DNA of 64,000 nt from an uncultured Alphaproteobacteria bacterium (GCA_902518705.1 CABYHW010000001.1:1-64000); one strand, 5' to 3'. Shown: positions 44,451 through 55,181, counted from the stretch's first letter. Program-made: numbers and translations. The notes: generated from the letters alone by a model not told the origin.

Positions 44451-44711
44451 TTATTTTTTTGAAATTTGTTTTGATAAAGAGGATAACTTTCTGGATATGT
44501 ATTCTTTTTTAAAAATACCTTTTTTTGATGCTCTGGCCATTATTGAGTTGACATTGCTGAATGATTTTTGGATTTCCTCGTCATTTTTTGCTTCTACTGA
44601 AGATTTATATTTGTTTAGAGCGTTTCTAAACTTAGACAAGTATTGAGAATTAACAGTATTTCTAGTTTTATTCTGTCTTGATCTTTTTTTTGCAGAAGCA
44701 TGGTTAGCCAT
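44451..44711 (-). CDS. rpsT: 30S ribosomal protein S20
   Basis: The 86-residue basic protein opens with MANHASAKKRSRQNKTRN, the S20 signature, and ends in lysine-rich helices. It binds 16S rRNA early in 30S assembly. rpsT next to dnaA is a common alphaproteobacterial arrangement. It has its own promoter. An AT-rich run follows the stop but I see no clear hairpin terminator. Confidence 0.96.
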   Translation of the reverse strand: MANHASAKKRSRQNKTRNTVNSQYLSKFRNALNKYKSSVEAKNDEEIQKSFSNVNSIMARASKKGIFKKEYISRKLSSLSKQISKK

Positions 44712-44717
44712 ATGAGT

Positions 44718-44745
44718 GCTATAAATTCAAAATAAATTAAGTCAA
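44718..44745 (-). promoter_or_regulatory. Probable rpsT promoter
   Basis: On the minus strand TTGACT (44740-44745) is followed after 16 bases by TATAGC (44718-44723). Transcription would start about ten bases before the S20 ATG. The hexamers are good by the standard of this AT-rich sequence. Confidence 0.5.
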
Positions 44746-44763
44746 TTAGTATTTAATGTTCAA

Positions 44764-45582
44764 TCACTTATTATTTTGAATTTTAGGACAATAAAAAGTA
44801 GATCTTCCATATTGAACGATCTTTTTAACCTTATCATTACCTATTTTTTTTCCTTCCTGGTTGTATACCTTAAAATTAGACTGAAAATTTCCTAATGTGC
44901 CGTCTGTAGACCTATAATCTCGTATACTTGATCCCCCAAATTTTATTGCTTTTTTTAAAATTTTTCTAATAGATTTTATTAGTTTCATAATGAGACTAAT
45001 TTCTAAATCCTTACCCAAAGTAAGTGGTGAAATTTTAGAATCAAATAGAATTTCCGATGCATAGATATTACCTATGCCTGCAATTAATTTTTGATTAAGC
45101 AAAATCTGCTTTATTGGAACCTCAGATTTTGAAATTTTTTTAAATATCATTTGTGCAGTAAGATCTGGGTTCAGTGCATCTACACCCAAGGTCAATATAT
45201 ACTTTTGTTTTTGTAGATCTTTTGTTTGTACCATATCTATAAACCCAAATTTTCTAGGGTCATGATAAACAAGTATAATTCCACTTGAAAAAAACAATAC
45301 AAAATGATCATGTTTTATTCTTTTGTAGCTTTTATCAACGGTTTTTAATCTTCCTGACATTCCTAGATGTATTACTAGAGAATAATCTATATCTAAATCT
45401 ATAATTATAAACTTTGCTATACGTCTTAGGTTGGATATCTTCGAGTTACGTAGTATATTAATTATATTATTTGGAATTTTATAACGAAGTTTTGATGTAT
45501 GAATTTTGACACAAGATATTTTTTGATTAAATATTACACTAAGTCCTTTAACTGTAGTTTCAACTTCAGGTAATTCTGGCAT
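44764..45582 (-). CDS. mutM: Formamidopyrimidine-DNA glycosylase with degenerate zinc finger
   Basis: MutM removes 8-oxoguanine and nicks the abasic site. The 272 residues keep the catalytic N-terminus PELPEVETT, the lysine in RRIAKFII and the VIHLGMSGRL and GIGNIYASEILF motifs. The C-terminal finger still has GRSTFYC, including the DNA-contacting arginine. Of the four zinc ligands only the third remains: the first CxxC is replaced by a stretch reading KKIGND, and the last cysteine is isoleucine (YCPKIQ). The finger may fold without zinc. The start codon lies one base from that of ubiE on the other strand. Confidence 0.93.
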   Translation of the reverse strand: MPELPEVETTVKGLSVIFNQKISCVKIHTSKLRYKIPNNIINILRNSKISNLRRIAKFIIIDLDIDYSLVIHLGMSGRLKTVDKSYKRIKHDHFVLFFSSGIILVYHDPRKFGFIDMVQTKDLQKQKYILTLGVDALNPDLTAQMIFKKISKSEVPIKQILLNQKLIAGIGNIYASEILFDSKISPLTLGKDLEISLIMKLIKSIRKILKKAIKFGGSSIRDYRSTDGTLGNFQSNFKVYNQEGKKIGNDKVKKIVQYGRSTFYCPKIQNNK

Positions 45583-45583
45583 A

Positions 45584-46315
45584 ATGAAAAAAGATTATAA
45601 TTTTGGTTATACAAAAGTAAATTCAAAACAAAAGACTAAACTTGTTCAGAATGTATTTTCAAGCGTAGCTCCAAACTACGACATAATGAATGATTTAATG
45701 AGTTTAGGTATGCATCGATTATGGAAAAAAAGATTTGTAGAAACTGTGGATCTAAAGGAAAATGAAATTATCTTGGATGTTGGTTCTGGGTCTGGTGATA
45801 TTGCCATCGAAATTTTAAAGGAAAATTTACCAACCAGTCTTTATCTTTTAGATCTAAATGAAGAAATGTTATTAGAAGGAAGAAAAAGATTAAAAAAAGA
45901 AAAAAATATAAAATATTTTATTGGTAATGCTGAAAAGTTAAATTTTAAAAATAATTTTTTTGATAAGTATACTATTTCTTTCTGCTTAAGAAATGTGACC
46001 GAATATTTATTATCTATAAAAGAGGCTTACAGAGTTCTTAAACCTGGTGGGAAATATTGTTGCTTAGAATTTAGTACACCTAAATCATCTTTGATATCAA
46101 GTTCATATAAAATTTACAAAGGACAGATCTTACCTCTATTAGGAGAAATAGTTGCTAAAGATAAGAATGCATATAACTATTTGAGTGAAAGTATTGATTT
46201 GTTTCCATCACAAGAAGAGCTTAGCAAAAATCTACGTGATTGCGGTTTTACTAAAGTCGAGACTATTAATCTATTTAATGGAATTGTAGCAATACATACT
46301 GGTTATAAACTGTAA
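45584..46315 (+). CDS. ubiE: Demethylmenaquinone/ubiquinone C-methyltransferase
   Basis: UbiE methylates the ring of the quinone precursor using S-adenosylmethionine. The 243 residues contain VFSSVAPNYDIMNDLMS near 22, the SAM-binding ILDVGSGSGDIAIE near 63, and the UbiE signature FCLRNVTEYLLSIKEAYRVLKPGG. The mutM-ubiE-coaBC neighbourhood is conserved in alphaproteobacteria, where ubiB usually lies between ubiE and coaBC; it is missing here. The stop overlaps the coaBC ATG by one base. Confidence 0.96.
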   Translation: MKKDYNFGYTKVNSKQKTKLVQNVFSSVAPNYDIMNDLMSLGMHRLWKKRFVETVDLKENEIILDVGSGSGDIAIEILKENLPTSLYLLDLNEEMLLEGRKRLKKEKNIKYFIGNAEKLNFKNNFFDKYTISFCLRNVTEYLLSIKEAYRVLKPGGKYCCLEFSTPKSSLISSSYKIYKGQILPLLGEIVAKDKNAYNYLSESIDLFPSQEELSKNLRDCGFTKVETINLFNGIVAIHTGYKL

Positions 46316-47484
46316 TGAGTAAAATTTTATTTATAATAACTGGCTCTATTGCTGCATCTCGATGTAAAGAAGTTATTACTTTGTTGAATATTAATAAAGT
46401 TAAAATTAGCTGCATTCTAACTAAAGAGGCAAAGAAATATGTAAAAATATCAGATATAAAAAAATTACTCAAAAATAGAATATTTACTGATGAAGATGAG
46501 AAAAAAAATAAGATGCTTCATATTAATTTATCAAGAGATAATGATATAATAGTTGTGTGCCCAGCTACAGCCAATTCCATTGCAAAGTTTGCTAATGGAT
46601 ATGGAGATAATTTAGCTTCTAATACGTTACTTGCTTCAAATAAAAAAATTCTGTTTGTCCCCGCAATGAATAGCTTTATGTGGCATAATAAAATTAATCA
46701 AAAAAATGTAAGATTATTAAAAGATAGTGGTCATGAGTTTATTGGCCCAAAAGTTGGAAATCTAAAATGTGGAGAATTTGGTTTAGGTAGAATTGATAAC
46801 TCAAAAAATATAGTAAATAGAATTTTAAGCAGGTTAGAAAATATTAATTTATTAAAAGATAAAAAATGCCTAGTAACTGCAGGGCCAACAATTGAAATGA
46901 TTGATCCAGTTAGATTTATTTCGAATCAATCTTCTGGAAAACAAGGATATGAAATTGCTTCACAACTTGTTTTGTATGGAGCAAAAGTGATCTTGATATC
47001 TGGGCCAACAAATTTAGACCCTCCACCCAATTTAAAATTTATTCAAATAAAATCTGCAAATGAAATGTATCAGAAGATTAAAAAAATTACTAAAATTGAT
47101 ATAGGAATTTTTACTGCTGCAGTATCTGATTTCAAAAATAAAAAAATTAATAAATCCAAGATTAAAAAAAATAAAAACTTAAGTATTAGTCTTTCTAAAA
47201 ATATAGATATTTTAGAAAAAATTGGAAAAAGTAAAACTCAACGACCAAAATTTTTAGTAGGCTTTGCAGCAGAAACAGGAGGTATTAATAATGCCAAAAA
47301 AAAATTAGTAAATAAAAAATGTGATATGATTATTTATAATAAAATCGATAATAAAAATAAGGTTTTCGACTCAGATTATAATCGAATATCAATAATTACA
47401 AAAAATCAGATAAAAAAATTTAAAAAAATGACAAAGGTAAATTGTGCAAAGCAAATTATAAAACAAATTTATAATACCATATAA
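46315..47484 (+). CDS. coaBC: Bifunctional phosphopantothenoylcysteine decarboxylase / phosphopantothenate-cysteine ligase
   Basis: CoaBC catalyses two steps of coenzyme A synthesis. The CoaC half (about residues 1-180) has the catalytic histidine in MLHINLSR, the VPAMNSFMW motif and the flap cysteine in LKCGEFGLGR. The CoaB half (about 185-389) has CLVTAGPTIEMIDPVRFISNQSSGKQG and the GIFTAAVSDF and VGFAAETGG segments. The 389-residue length is normal. It is rich in lysine and isoleucine because of the base composition. Confidence 0.95.
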   Translation: MSKILFIITGSIAASRCKEVITLLNINKVKISCILTKEAKKYVKISDIKKLLKNRIFTDEDEKKNKMLHINLSRDNDIIVVCPATANSIAKFANGYGDNLASNTLLASNKKILFVPAMNSFMWHNKINQKNVRLLKDSGHEFIGPKVGNLKCGEFGLGRIDNSKNIVNRILSRLENINLLKDKKCLVTAGPTIEMIDPVRFISNQSSGKQGYEIASQLVLYGAKVILISGPTNLDPPPNLKFIQIKSANEMYQKIKKITKIDIGIFTAAVSDFKNKKINKSKIKKNKNLSISLSKNIDILEKIGKSKTQRPKFLVGFAAETGGINNAKKKLVNKKCDMIIYNKIDNKNKVFDSDYNRISIITKNQIKKFKKMTKVNCAKQIIKQIYNTI

Positions 47485-47488
47485 AATT

Positions 47489-48241
47489 ATGAATAATTAC
47501 TCTGAAGAAGAATATAAAATTTTTAGTAGATTATTTATTTTAAACGAATTTTCTGAAGAAAATATGAAAAAATTATCAAAAATAAAAATTGGCATTGTTG
47601 GTATGGGAGGTATAGGATGCCCTTTAAGTCATTATTTAGTAAGTTCTGGAATTAAAGAATTATTAATAATAGATGGAGACGTTGTTGAAAAAAGTAATCT
47701 TAATAGACAAATTTTATTTAATTTAAATGATATTGGAAAAAAAAAGGTTGATGTTGCAAAAAGCAAATTAAAATTAATCAATACTGAATGTAAAATTAAT
47801 ACTATTGATGAAAATATTAACTCTTTAAATTTAAATTCTTTAAATGAATGTTCAATAATTATTGATGCAACTGATGATTGGTTAAGTTCTAAATTATTAA
47901 ATGAATATTGTATTAAAAACTCAATCAATTTTTTATATTCTTCAGCGTTAAGACATGATTTACAGATAATTCTTTTCAATAATTCAAATAAAAATAATCA
48001 TCTATGTTTAAATTGTATATTTCCTAACAAAGATGATGTTGATCTTCCTAGATGTAGTGTAGTTGGTATTTCCGGTATTTCTGCAGGATTAGCGGGTTTG
48101 ATTGCTGCTCAGAAAATAATTAATTTCTACTTAAATTTAAACGATGAAACTAATATAATGACAATTTCTGATGGAAAAAAATTAAGCATTGATAATATTA
48201 TTATCAAAAGTAAACATAATTGTTATTTAAATTCAGTTTAA
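47489..48241 (+). CDS. ThiF/MoeB family adenylyltransferase
   Basis: The 250-residue E1-like protein adenylates the C-terminus of a ubiquitin-like sulfur carrier (ThiS or MoaD) or a similar target. It shows the ATP site IVGMGGIGCPLSHYLVSSG, IIDGDVVEKSNLNRQ and DATDDW. Zinc ligands Cys173 and Cys176 (CLNC) and the likely catalytic Cys189 match E. coli MoeB, as does Cys245, but the fourth ligand is Asn248. No thiS or moaD is nearby, so ThiF and MoeB cannot be told apart. It lies four bases after coaBC and 39 before fabA. Confidence 0.85.
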   Translation: MNNYSEEEYKIFSRLFILNEFSEENMKKLSKIKIGIVGMGGIGCPLSHYLVSSGIKELLIIDGDVVEKSNLNRQILFNLNDIGKKKVDVAKSKLKLINTECKINTIDENINSLNLNSLNECSIIIDATDDWLSSKLLNEYCIKNSINFLYSSALRHDLQIILFNNSNKNNHLCLNCIFPNKDDVDLPRCSVVGISGISAGLAGLIAAQKIINFYLNLNDETNIMTISDGKKLSIDNIIIKSKHNCYLNSV

Positions 48242-48246
48242 GTTAA

Positions 48247-48275
48247 TTGATAAATACATAAAAAAAGTTTAATTA
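48247..48275 (+). promoter_or_regulatory. Possible fabABI promoter
   Basis: TTGATA (48247-48252) is separated by 17 bases from TAATTA (48270-48275). The start of transcription would fall at about the first base of the fabA ATG (48281), which would make the message leaderless. No Shine-Dalgarno is visible before fabA, which fits. The match may still be chance. Confidence 0.35.
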
Positions 48276-48280
48276 AAATT

Positions 48281-48787
48281 ATGAAACAAAATTCTTTTAC
48301 CTATGATCAATTAATTGATTGTGCAAAAGGTGTACTTTTTGGAAAGGGAAATGCACAACTTCCAATGCCTCCTATGCTAATGTTCGATAGAATCACTTCA
48401 ATAAATGAGACTGGTGGAATATTTTCTAAAGGCGAAGTTGTTGCAGAATTAGATATTAAAGAAGACTTATGGTTTTTTGAATGTCATTTTAAAGATGACC
48501 CAGTAATGCCAGGTTGTTTAGGTTTAGATGCTATGTGGCAATTACTTGGTTTTTATTTAGGATGGCTTGGTCAACCAGGAAAGGGTAGAGCCTTAGGTGT
48601 TGGTGAAGTTAAGTTTACCGGTCAGGTATTACAAAAAGTCAAAAAAGTGACTTACCATATATCTCTTAAAAGACTTATATTAAGAAAATTAATTTTAGGA
48701 GTTGGAGATGGTGTTTTAAAAGCTGACGGTGAAACAATCTATGAAGCAAAAGATATGAAAGTCGGGCTATTTTCACCTGAGAAATAA
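48281..48787 (+). CDS. fabA: 3-hydroxydecanoyl-ACP dehydratase/isomerase
   Basis: FabA dehydrates beta-hydroxyacyl-ACP and isomerises the C10 intermediate, the branch point to unsaturated fatty acids. The 168 residues carry the active-site His69 in [14 protein letters not shown] and Asp83 in LGLDAMWQL, the same positions (minus one) as in E. coli. fabB and fabI follow directly, as is usual in alphaproteobacteria, though the irr regulator gene often found before fabA is not here. Confidence 0.98.
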   Translation: MKQNSFTYDQLIDCAKGVLFGKGNAQLPMPPMLMFDRITSINETGGIFSKGEVVAELDIKEDLWFFECHFKDDPVMPGCLGLDAMWQLLGFYLGWLGQPGKGRALGVGEVKFTGQVLQKVKKVTYHISLKRLILRKLILGVGDGVLKADGETIYEAKDMKVGLFSPEK

Positions 48788-48790
48788 GTA

Positions 48791-50008
48791 ATGAATAGAG
48801 TAGTGGTAACAGGTTTGGGTATAGTATCATGTATTGGTAATAATCAATCGGATGTTATAGACAGTCTTAAAAATTTGAAATCTGGAATAATAAGTGCTGA
48901 AGAGTATGAGGAGTTTTCTTTTAGAAGTCTTGTGCATGGTAAACCAAATATAGATATTAGTAACGAAATTGACAGAAGATTATTAAGGTTTATGGGAGAT
49001 GGAGCTGCCTACAACTATATTGCGATGAAAGATGCTATAGACGACTCAGGGTTAGAGGATAGTGATGTTTCAAATGAAATGACTGGTATAATTGTTGGTT
49101 CTGGCGGTCCATCTACACAAAATTTATTTAAGTCTTCTGAAATTGGAAAGAGTTCGGGTTCAAAAAAAATTGGACCATTCATGGTACCAAGAGCAATGTC
49201 TAGTACAAATTCTGCAACTCTTGCGACTCCTTTTAAAATTAAAGGAGTTAACTATTCAATTACTTCAGCATGTTCTACAAGTTCACATTGCATTGGTAAT
49301 GCGTATGAACTAATTCAGATGGGAAAACAAAATATTGTTTTTGCTGGAGGGGGTGAAGAGCTCCATTGGACTTTATCAATTTTATTTGATGCAATGGGTG
49401 CTTTGTCATCAAAATATAATTCTACTCCTAAAAAGTCTTCAAGGGCATATGATGCAGATAGAGATGGTTTTGTAATTGCCGGAGGAGGTGGAACTTTAGT
49501 ACTTGAAGAATTAGAGCATGCAAAAGCTAGAGGTGCTAAAATATATGGTGAAATCACAGGATATGGAGCAACCTCAGATGGCTACGATATGGTGCAGCCT
49601 TCTGGAGAAGGAGCAGAAAGATGCATGAAACAAGCATTAAAAAATATTGATGGTAAAATTGATTATATAAACACACATGGGACAAGTACTCCAATAGGTG
49701 ATGTAAAAGAATTGGAAGCAATCAAAAATGTTTTTGGCTCGAATATTCCTAAAATGAGCTCAACAAAATCTTTAACTGGTCATTCTTTAGGGGCAACTGG
49801 TGTGCATGAAGCAATTTATAGTTTATTGATGATGAAAAATAGTTTTATTAGTGGTTCTGCAAATATTGATAAACTCGATGATAATGCCAAAGATTGCAAT
49901 ATTCTTTTAAAAACAGAAAATGATGTTGAAATTGAGCATGTTATGTCGAATAGTTTTGGTTTTGGTGGTACGAATGCAACATTAGTATTTTCAAAATATT
50001 ATGCTTAG
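48791..50008 (+). CDS. fabB: 3-oxoacyl-ACP synthase I
   Basis: FabB elongates acyl-ACP, including the cis-3-decenoyl product of FabA. The 405-residue thiolase-fold enzyme has the nucleophile Cys161 in [14 protein letters not shown] and the two histidines in [11 protein letters not shown] and [11 protein letters not shown]. Context beside fabA argues for FabB over FabF. It overlaps fabI by eight bases. Confidence 0.97.
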   Translation: MNRVVVTGLGIVSCIGNNQSDVIDSLKNLKSGIISAEEYEEFSFRSLVHGKPNIDISNEIDRRLLRFMGDGAAYNYIAMKDAIDDSGLEDSDVSNEMTGIIVGSGGPSTQNLFKSSEIGKSSGSKKIGPFMVPRAMSSTNSATLATPFKIKGVNYSITSACSTSSHCIGNAYELIQMGKQNIVFAGGGEELHWTLSILFDAMGALSSKYNSTPKKSSRAYDADRDGFVIAGGGGTLVLEELEHAKARGAKIYGEITGYGATSDGYDMVQPSGEGAERCMKQALKNIDGKIDYINTHGTSTPIGDVKELEAIKNVFGSNIPKMSSTKSLTGHSLGATGVHEAIYSLLMMKNSFISGSANIDKLDDNAKDCNILLKTENDVEIEHVMSNSFGFGGTNATLVFSKYYA

Positions 50009-50774
50009 AAATAAAAGAGGTTTAGTATTTGGTATTGCAAATAATCATTCAATTGCATGGGGAATTGCAAAACAACTAGCTGAAAATGGTGCTGAAATAG
50101 CCATTGGTTATCAAAACGAAATATTATTGAAGAGGGTGAAACCACTTTCTGAAGAAATTAATTCAAAAATATTAATAGAATGTGATTTTAATAATGATGA
50201 CTCTATAAATAAATCTGTAGAAATTATAAAAAAAGAATGGGGAACAATTGATTTTATAATTCACGCTGTTGCATTCGCAGATAAATCAGAATTAAATGGC
50301 AGATATGTTGATACCACAAAGGATAATTTTATTAATTGTTTGGAAATATCATGTTTTTCATTAACTAGTCTTGCAAGAAGTTTTGAAACTATAATGAATG
50401 ATGGAGGAAGTATTCTTACCCTTACTTTTTATGGCTCAAATAAAGTTATACCAAATTATAATTTAATGGGAATTGCAAAAGCTGCTTTAGAAACAAGTGT
50501 AAAATACTTGAGTGTAGATTTAGGCAAAAAAAATATTCGTGTTAATGCAATATCAGCAGGACCTATGAGAACAATTGCTGGTGCAGCAATAAACAATGCT
50601 AGAGAGGTGTTTAAATTTACAGAAGAACATTCAGCATTGAAACGAAATGCACAACTAGATGAAATTGGTAAATCTGCTTTATACTTTGTTAGTGATTTAT
50701 CTTCTGCAGTTACTGGTGAAGTACATTATGTTGACTGTGGTTACAATATTATTGGGATGCCCAATAAGTTCTAA
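50001..50774 (+). CDS. fabI: Enoyl-ACP reductase (NADH)
   Basis: FabI performs the last reduction of each elongation cycle. The 257-residue SDR shows the N-terminal nucleotide site [14 protein letters not shown] and the catalytic Tyr153 and Lys160 (Y-x6-K) in [14 protein letters not shown]. Ala91 stands where E. coli FabI has Gly93, a position tied to triclosan sensitivity; alanine appears common in alphaproteobacterial FabI. Its stop overlaps the stop of the opposing glycerophosphodiesterase gene (CTAA). Confidence 0.97.
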   Translation: MLRNKRGLVFGIANNHSIAWGIAKQLAENGAEIAIGYQNEILLKRVKPLSEEINSKILIECDFNNDDSINKSVEIIKKEWGTIDFIIHAVAFADKSELNGRYVDTTKDNFINCLEISCFSLTSLARSFETIMNDGGSILTLTFYGSNKVIPNYNLMGIAKAALETSVKYLSVDLGKKNIRVNAISAGPMRTIAGAAINNAREVFKFTEEHSALKRNAQLDEIGKSALYFVSDLSSAVTGEVHYVDCGYNIIGMPNKF

Positions 50775-51526
50775 AATTTTCCCAATAAATCTATTGGATT
50801 ATCAACAAATATACTATCTACACCTATTGAGAAAATATCATTAGCACTAGATAAATTTATATTTTTATCTGAATAAACAGTAATTGAAATATTTGATTTT
50901 TTAATTTTTTTTATAATATCAGCTGTAATAAGATCTATATTTAATCCACAAATTTTTAAATCATTATTAATTGAGATATTAATTAAATCATCAATATTAT
51001 ATTCTTTAAAATCATCTAATAAAAAGCTTCGGAAAGACTGAGGGTAAATTTTTGATATTTCTAAAATAGAAGTCATATCAAATGACGAGAAAAAAATTTC
51101 TACTTTGTTGATATTTTTTGTGAGTTTATAAATTTGATAAGTATTTTCTTTTTCAAAATTTTTATTGGGTTTTAATTCAATATTTAAATTACCATTTTTA
51201 TTATTACACAGAGTTAGAATATCTTCTAGCTTAGGAACAAAAATATTTGTATTTTTTTTATAAAAAAATCTTCCCGCATCAAGTTTTTTTATGCTCTCAT
51301 AATCATAATCAATTGCAAGTCCACTTCCATCAGTAGTTCTATCTAAAGTGTCGTCATGTAATAAAATTGGTACTTTGTCTCTAGAAATCTTAACATCTAT
51401 CTCAACAAAATTTAACCCTATTTCGAATGCCCTAGCAATAGATTCTAAAGTGTTTTCTGGACACAGATCTTTTACACCTCTGTGTCCAATTAATTTAGGT
51501 AATTTAAGCGTTTTCTTCTGCGTCAA
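50771..51526 (-). CDS. Glycerophosphodiester phosphodiesterase
   Basis: A GDPD-family barrel of 251 residues with the active-site [17 protein letters not shown] (His15, Arg16, Glu24), VEIDVKIS and [11 protein letters not shown] motifs. These enzymes split glycerophosphodiesters from phospholipid turnover. No signal peptide is visible, so it is probably cytoplasmic (UgpQ-like). The apparent start is TTG at 51526, inside the last codons of pnp (23-base overlap); no ATG or GTG lies between it and the conserved GHRG. Confidence 0.9.
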   Translation of the reverse strand: MTQKKTLKLPKLIGHRGVKDLCPENTLESIARAFEIGLNFVEIDVKISRDKVPILLHDDTLDRTTDGSGLAIDYDYESIKKLDAGRFFYKKNTNIFVPKLEDILTLCNNKNGNLNIELKPNKNFEKENTYQIYKLTKNINKVEIFFSSFDMTSILEISKIYPQSFRSFLLDDFKEYNIDDLINISINNDLKICGLNIDLITADIIKKIKKSNISITVYSDKNINLSSANDIFSIGVDSIFVDNPIDLLGKF

Positions 51527-53597
51527 CTGCTTTCATAGAAAGTTTTATTTTTCCTCTTGAATCGATATCCAGTACTTTTACTTTAACCATATCTCCTTCG
51601 CTAATAACATCTTCAACTTTCTCAACTCTTTCATTTTTTAATTGACTAATATGGACAAGGCCATCTGTAGATCCCATGAAATTAACAAAAGCACCGAAGT
51701 CCATTATCTTTATAACTTTACCATCATAAATTTTCCCAATCTCTGGTTCTTCGACAATACCTTTGATCCATTCTAATGCATCATTTCCAGATTTTTGATC
51801 TACAGCAGCAATACTCACTAAACCTTCATCATTAATTTCGATTTTAGCTCCAGTTGTTTCAGATATTTCTCTGATAACTGCTCCTCCTTTACCAATAACT
51901 TCTCTAATTTTATCTTTATTAATTTGAAGATTAGTTATTGTTGGTGCGTATTTCGAAATTGATTGGTTAGGCTTGTCTATTGCTTTAGCCATTTCGCCAA
52001 GTATGTGGAATCGTCCATCTTTAGCTTGTGCTAATGCTTCTTCCATAATTTCAGCTGTAATACTAGTTATTTTAATATCCATTTGTAATGAAGTTATTCC
52101 TTCAGAAGTTCCAGCAACTTTAAAATCCATATCACCAAGATGATCTTCATCACCAAGTATGTCTGATAATATTACATATTTATCATTTTCTTTTATTAAT
52201 CCCATCGCAATACCAGCTACTGGTCTTTCTAAAGGCACTCCTGCATCCATTAAAGACATTGAGGTACCACAAACAGTTGCCATAGAGCTAGAGCCATTAG
52301 ATTCTGTAATTTCAGATACAACTCTATAAGTATAAGGAAATTTTTCTTTAGAAGGTAACATTGGGTGAATAGCTCTCCAGGCTAATTTTCCATGTCCTAT
52401 TTCTCTTCTACTGGTTGAACCTATTCTTCCAACTTCTCCAACTGAGTAAGGTGGAAAATTGTAGTGCAACATAAAATTCTCTGTATATTCGCCATCTATT
52501 GCATCTATTCTTTGCTCGTCTTGTCCAGTTCCTAAAGTTGAAACTACAAGAGCTTGTGTTTCTCCTCTTGTAAATAATGCTGATCCATGAGTTCTTTCTA
52601 AAACTCCCGTTTCACACACAATTGGACGTACTGTTTTTGTATCTCTTCCATCAATTCTATTCCCAGTATTAATTAATTCTCCTCTAACTATATCTTTTTC
52701 TACATTTTTTATTGCATCAGAAACTAGTACTGGTGAGAGTGTTTCACTTACAAATTTTTCAGAAATTTCATTTCTTAATGAAGATAGTTTTTCTGATCTT
52801 TTTTGTTTTTCAGTAATTTTATATGCATCTATAAACTCTTTACCAAATTCTTTATCAATCTTGGATGGTAAACTTTTAATTTCTTCATCTTTTTCTTTAA
52901 GGTCCCAAGGTTCTTTTGCAGCTTTTTTAGCTAAGGAGATTATTGCTTCGATCACTGATTTATAATTTTCTTGACCGAGAACTACTGCATCTAACATTTG
53001 TTTTTCTGAAAGCTCATGAGCTTCAGACTCGATCATTAGTACACCTTCCTTAGTCCCTGCCAATACTAATTCTAGTTTAGAATTTGATAATTGACTCTTG
53101 CTGGGGTTAACAACAAACTCGTCATCTATAAAACCAATCTTAATTGCTCCAAGTGGGCCTAAAAATGGTAATCCGGATAAAGTTAATGCAGCACTTGCTG
53201 CTACCATTGCTACAATGTCTGAGTCATTTTCTTGATCATGTGATAATACAGTACAAGTAACTTGAGTTTCATTTTTAAAATCTTTATGAAATAATGGTCT
53301 AACTGGTCTATCAATCAATCGTGAAACTAATGTTTCTTTTTCAGTTGGTCTAGCCTCTCTTTTAAAAAAACCACCTGGTATTTTTCCTACAGAATAATAT
53401 TTTTCTTGATAATTTACTGTTAAAGGAAAAAAATCCATATCTGGATTTGCTTCTTTTGCAGCAACTACATTACACATAACTGTTGTTCCACCATAAGTGG
53501 CTATAACTGTTGAGTCAGCCTGTCTTGCTATTTTTCCAGTCTCTAATTTAAGTTTTTTCCCAGCCCATTCAATTTCTACATTCTTTACATCAAACAT
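51504..53597 (-). CDS. pnp: Polyribonucleotide nucleotidyltransferase (PNPase)
   Basis: PNPase degrades RNA from the 3' end with phosphate. The 697 residues have two RNase PH domains (about 1-225 and 300-535; [47 protein letters not shown]), a KH domain ([16 protein letters not shown]) and a C-terminal S1 domain ([25 protein letters not shown]). An AGAGG ribosome-binding site lies before the ATG. rpsO-pnp is the classic order, with rpsO upstream. Confidence 0.98.
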   Translation of the reverse strand: MFDVKNVEIEWAGKKLKLETGKIARQADSTVIATYGGTTVMCNVVAAKEANPDMDFFPLTVNYQEKYYSVGKIPGGFFKREARPTEKETLVSRLIDRPVRPLFHKDFKNETQVTCTVLSHDQENDSDIVAMVAASAALTLSGLPFLGPLGAIKIGFIDDEFVVNPSKSQLSNSKLELVLAGTKEGVLMIESEAHELSEKQMLDAVVLGQENYKSVIEAIISLAKKAAKEPWDLKEKDEEIKSLPSKIDKEFGKEFIDAYKITEKQKRSEKLSSLRNEISEKFVSETLSPVLVSDAIKNVEKDIVRGELINTGNRIDGRDTKTVRPIVCETGVLERTHGSALFTRGETQALVVSTLGTGQDEQRIDAIDGEYTENFMLHYNFPPYSVGEVGRIGSTSRREIGHGKLAWRAIHPMLPSKEKFPYTYRVVSEITESNGSSSMATVCGTSMSLMDAGVPLERPVAGIAMGLIKENDKYVILSDILGDEDHLGDMDFKVAGTSEGITSLQMDIKITSITAEIMEEALAQAKDGRFHILGEMAKAIDKPNQSISKYAPTITNLQINKDKIREVIGKGGAVIREISETTGAKIEINDEGLVSIAAVDQKSGNDALEWIKGIVEEPEIGKIYDGKVIKIMDFGAFVNFMGSTDGLVHISQLKNERVEKVEDVISEGDMVKVKVLDIDSRGKIKLSMKAVDAEENA

Positions 53598-53620
53598 AAT
53601 TATTATTTTTCCTCTTTTTT

Positions 53621-53890
53621 TTAACCTCTGATATTTAATTTTTTTATTAAATCTGAATATTCAGATTTATTTTTTCTAGATAAATAATTTAATAATTTTT
53701 TTCTTTTATTTACCAATGATACTAACCCTCTTTTTGAGTGGTTATCTTTGTTATGAGATTTAAAATGTTCAGTTAAATTTTTTATTCTTTCTGTTAAAAC
53801 TGCTATTTGAACACCTGTTGATCCAGTATCTTTATCATTTTTAGAAAATTCATTAATGAGATTTTTTTTATTTTCTTTAGTAATCGACAT
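53621..53890 (-). CDS. rpsO: 30S ribosomal protein S15
   Basis: The 89-residue protein has the S15 signature: [33 protein letters not shown] and LLNYLSRK. It binds the central domain of 16S rRNA. It lies between truB and pnp, eight and 23 bases away. Confidence 0.97.
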   Translation of the reverse strand: MSITKENKKNLINEFSKNDKDTGSTGVQIAVLTERIKNLTEHFKSHNKDNHSKRGLVSLVNKRKKLLNYLSRKNKSEYSDLIKKLNIRG

Positions 53891-53898
53891 CAGTTCTC

Positions 53899-54804
53899 CT
53901 ATATTAGTATTTTATTTGGTTTAAACAAATTACCATCTAATTTGCCTATTGAGACAATGTCTCCTTTCTTAAATAAAAAAATATTTTTTTTATCTAAGTT
54001 TATTGACGAAGAATTTATGATTTTTTCTTCATCAATTTTAATAGATCTCCCAAAAGATAAATTTTTAATATCCATTTTTTCTTCAATTTCATAAGCCAAG
54101 ATGTCGTCCAGCATAGAAATTGTAGGAGAGATAAAATTAATTCCTTCGTGCATTTGTCCTATTTTAAGCAGATCGTCCAGTAAAATCGAAGTTTTTTCTC
54201 TAAATTTACCTACTTTTGACCTTTTCAGTGAAGAAATATGACCATATGTTTTTAGGTCTAAAGCAAAATCACGAGCAAAACTTCTAACATAAAAACCTTT
54301 TCCGCATAAAATTTTAAATAATGTTTTGTCTGTACTGTGTTTAGTGATACTTAAGTTTTCAACAAAAACTTTTTTGGGCTCAATTGTAAATGTTTCGTTT
54401 TCTCTAAATAATTTATAAGCTCTTTCACCATTGATTTTAACTGCAGAAACTTTTGGCGGTGTCTGGGTAATATAACCTAAGTAATTAATTATTTTGTTCT
54501 CTATTTCATTTTTTGTTGGGAAATAATTTGATTCAAATAGAATTTTACCACCTGAATCATCTGTTGTTGTTTGACTGCCCCAAGTTATTGTGAACTCATA
54601 TTCTTTTTTCATAATACTAATATATGGAATCAACTTAGTTGCTTTTCCTATAGCAATAGGTAATACTCCCTCAGCCATAGGGTCTAGAGTGCCTGCATGA
54701 CCAATTTTGTTAATTGAAAATTTTTTTTTAATAGAGTTTATGGCTTTAAAAGATGTAATATTTTTAGGTTTATATAAATTGATCCAACCCTGTTTTGAAA
54801 TCAT
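53899..54804 (-). CDS. truB: tRNA pseudouridine-55 synthase
   Basis: TruB makes pseudouridine 55 in the T-loop of tRNA. The 301 residues include [14 protein letters not shown], the motif [23 protein letters not shown] with the catalytic aspartate, and the [10 protein letters not shown] and YVRSFARD segments. The start overlaps the rbfA stop by one base (TAATG). Confidence 0.97.
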   Translation of the reverse strand: MISKQGWINLYKPKNITSFKAINSIKKKFSINKIGHAGTLDPMAEGVLPIAIGKATKLIPYISIMKKEYEFTITWGSQTTTDDSGGKILFESNYFPTKNEIENKIINYLGYITQTPPKVSAVKINGERAYKLFRENETFTIEPKKVFVENLSITKHSTDKTLFKILCGKGFYVRSFARDFALDLKTYGHISSLKRSKVGKFREKTSILLDDLLKIGQMHEGINFISPTISMLDDILAYEIEEKMDIKNLSFGRSIKIDEEKIINSSSINLDKKNIFLFKKGDIVSIGKLDGNLFKPNKILI

Positions 54805-55169
54805 TACTTAATATCTCTAAGGACATTTTTATTTAATAAAAGGTTTTCAATTTTTTCTGCTTCATCAAATGTATCATCTAAATAAAAAGCAAGTTTTGGT
54901 GTAAATTTTGAATTGATTTTTGCTTTTGATAGAAATTTTTGAAAAATATATTTTCTTTCTTTTAAAACTTCTAAAATTTGGATTTTGTTCTTACCACCTA
55001 GAGGCATAAAATAGACGTTTGCAATTTTTAAATCCTTAGACATTCTAACAAATGATATTGTAATAGATGCAGAATTAAGATTTTCGTCAAAAAAATCTTC
55101 TTTTAATAAACAATCACTTAGTAATGACCTTATCAATTCACCAAATCTAATTTGCCTTTGTGTATCCAT
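54804..55169 (-). CDS. rbfA: Ribosome-binding factor A
   Basis: RbfA is a 30S maturation and cold-response factor. The 121 residues have the single KH-type fold with R-Q-I-R-F-G-E-L-I-R at the start and a VYFMPLGGKN strand. The C-terminal segment FTPKLAFYLDDTFDEAEKIE is diagnostic. The infB-rbfA-truB order is standard. Confidence 0.95.
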   Translation of the reverse strand: MDTQRQIRFGELIRSLLSDCLLKEDFFDENLNSASITISFVRMSKDLKIANVYFMPLGGKNKIQILEVLKERKYIFQKFLSKAKINSKFTPKLAFYLDDTFDEAEKIENLLLNKNVLRDIK

Positions 55170-55181
55170 CGTAAAAAAACA

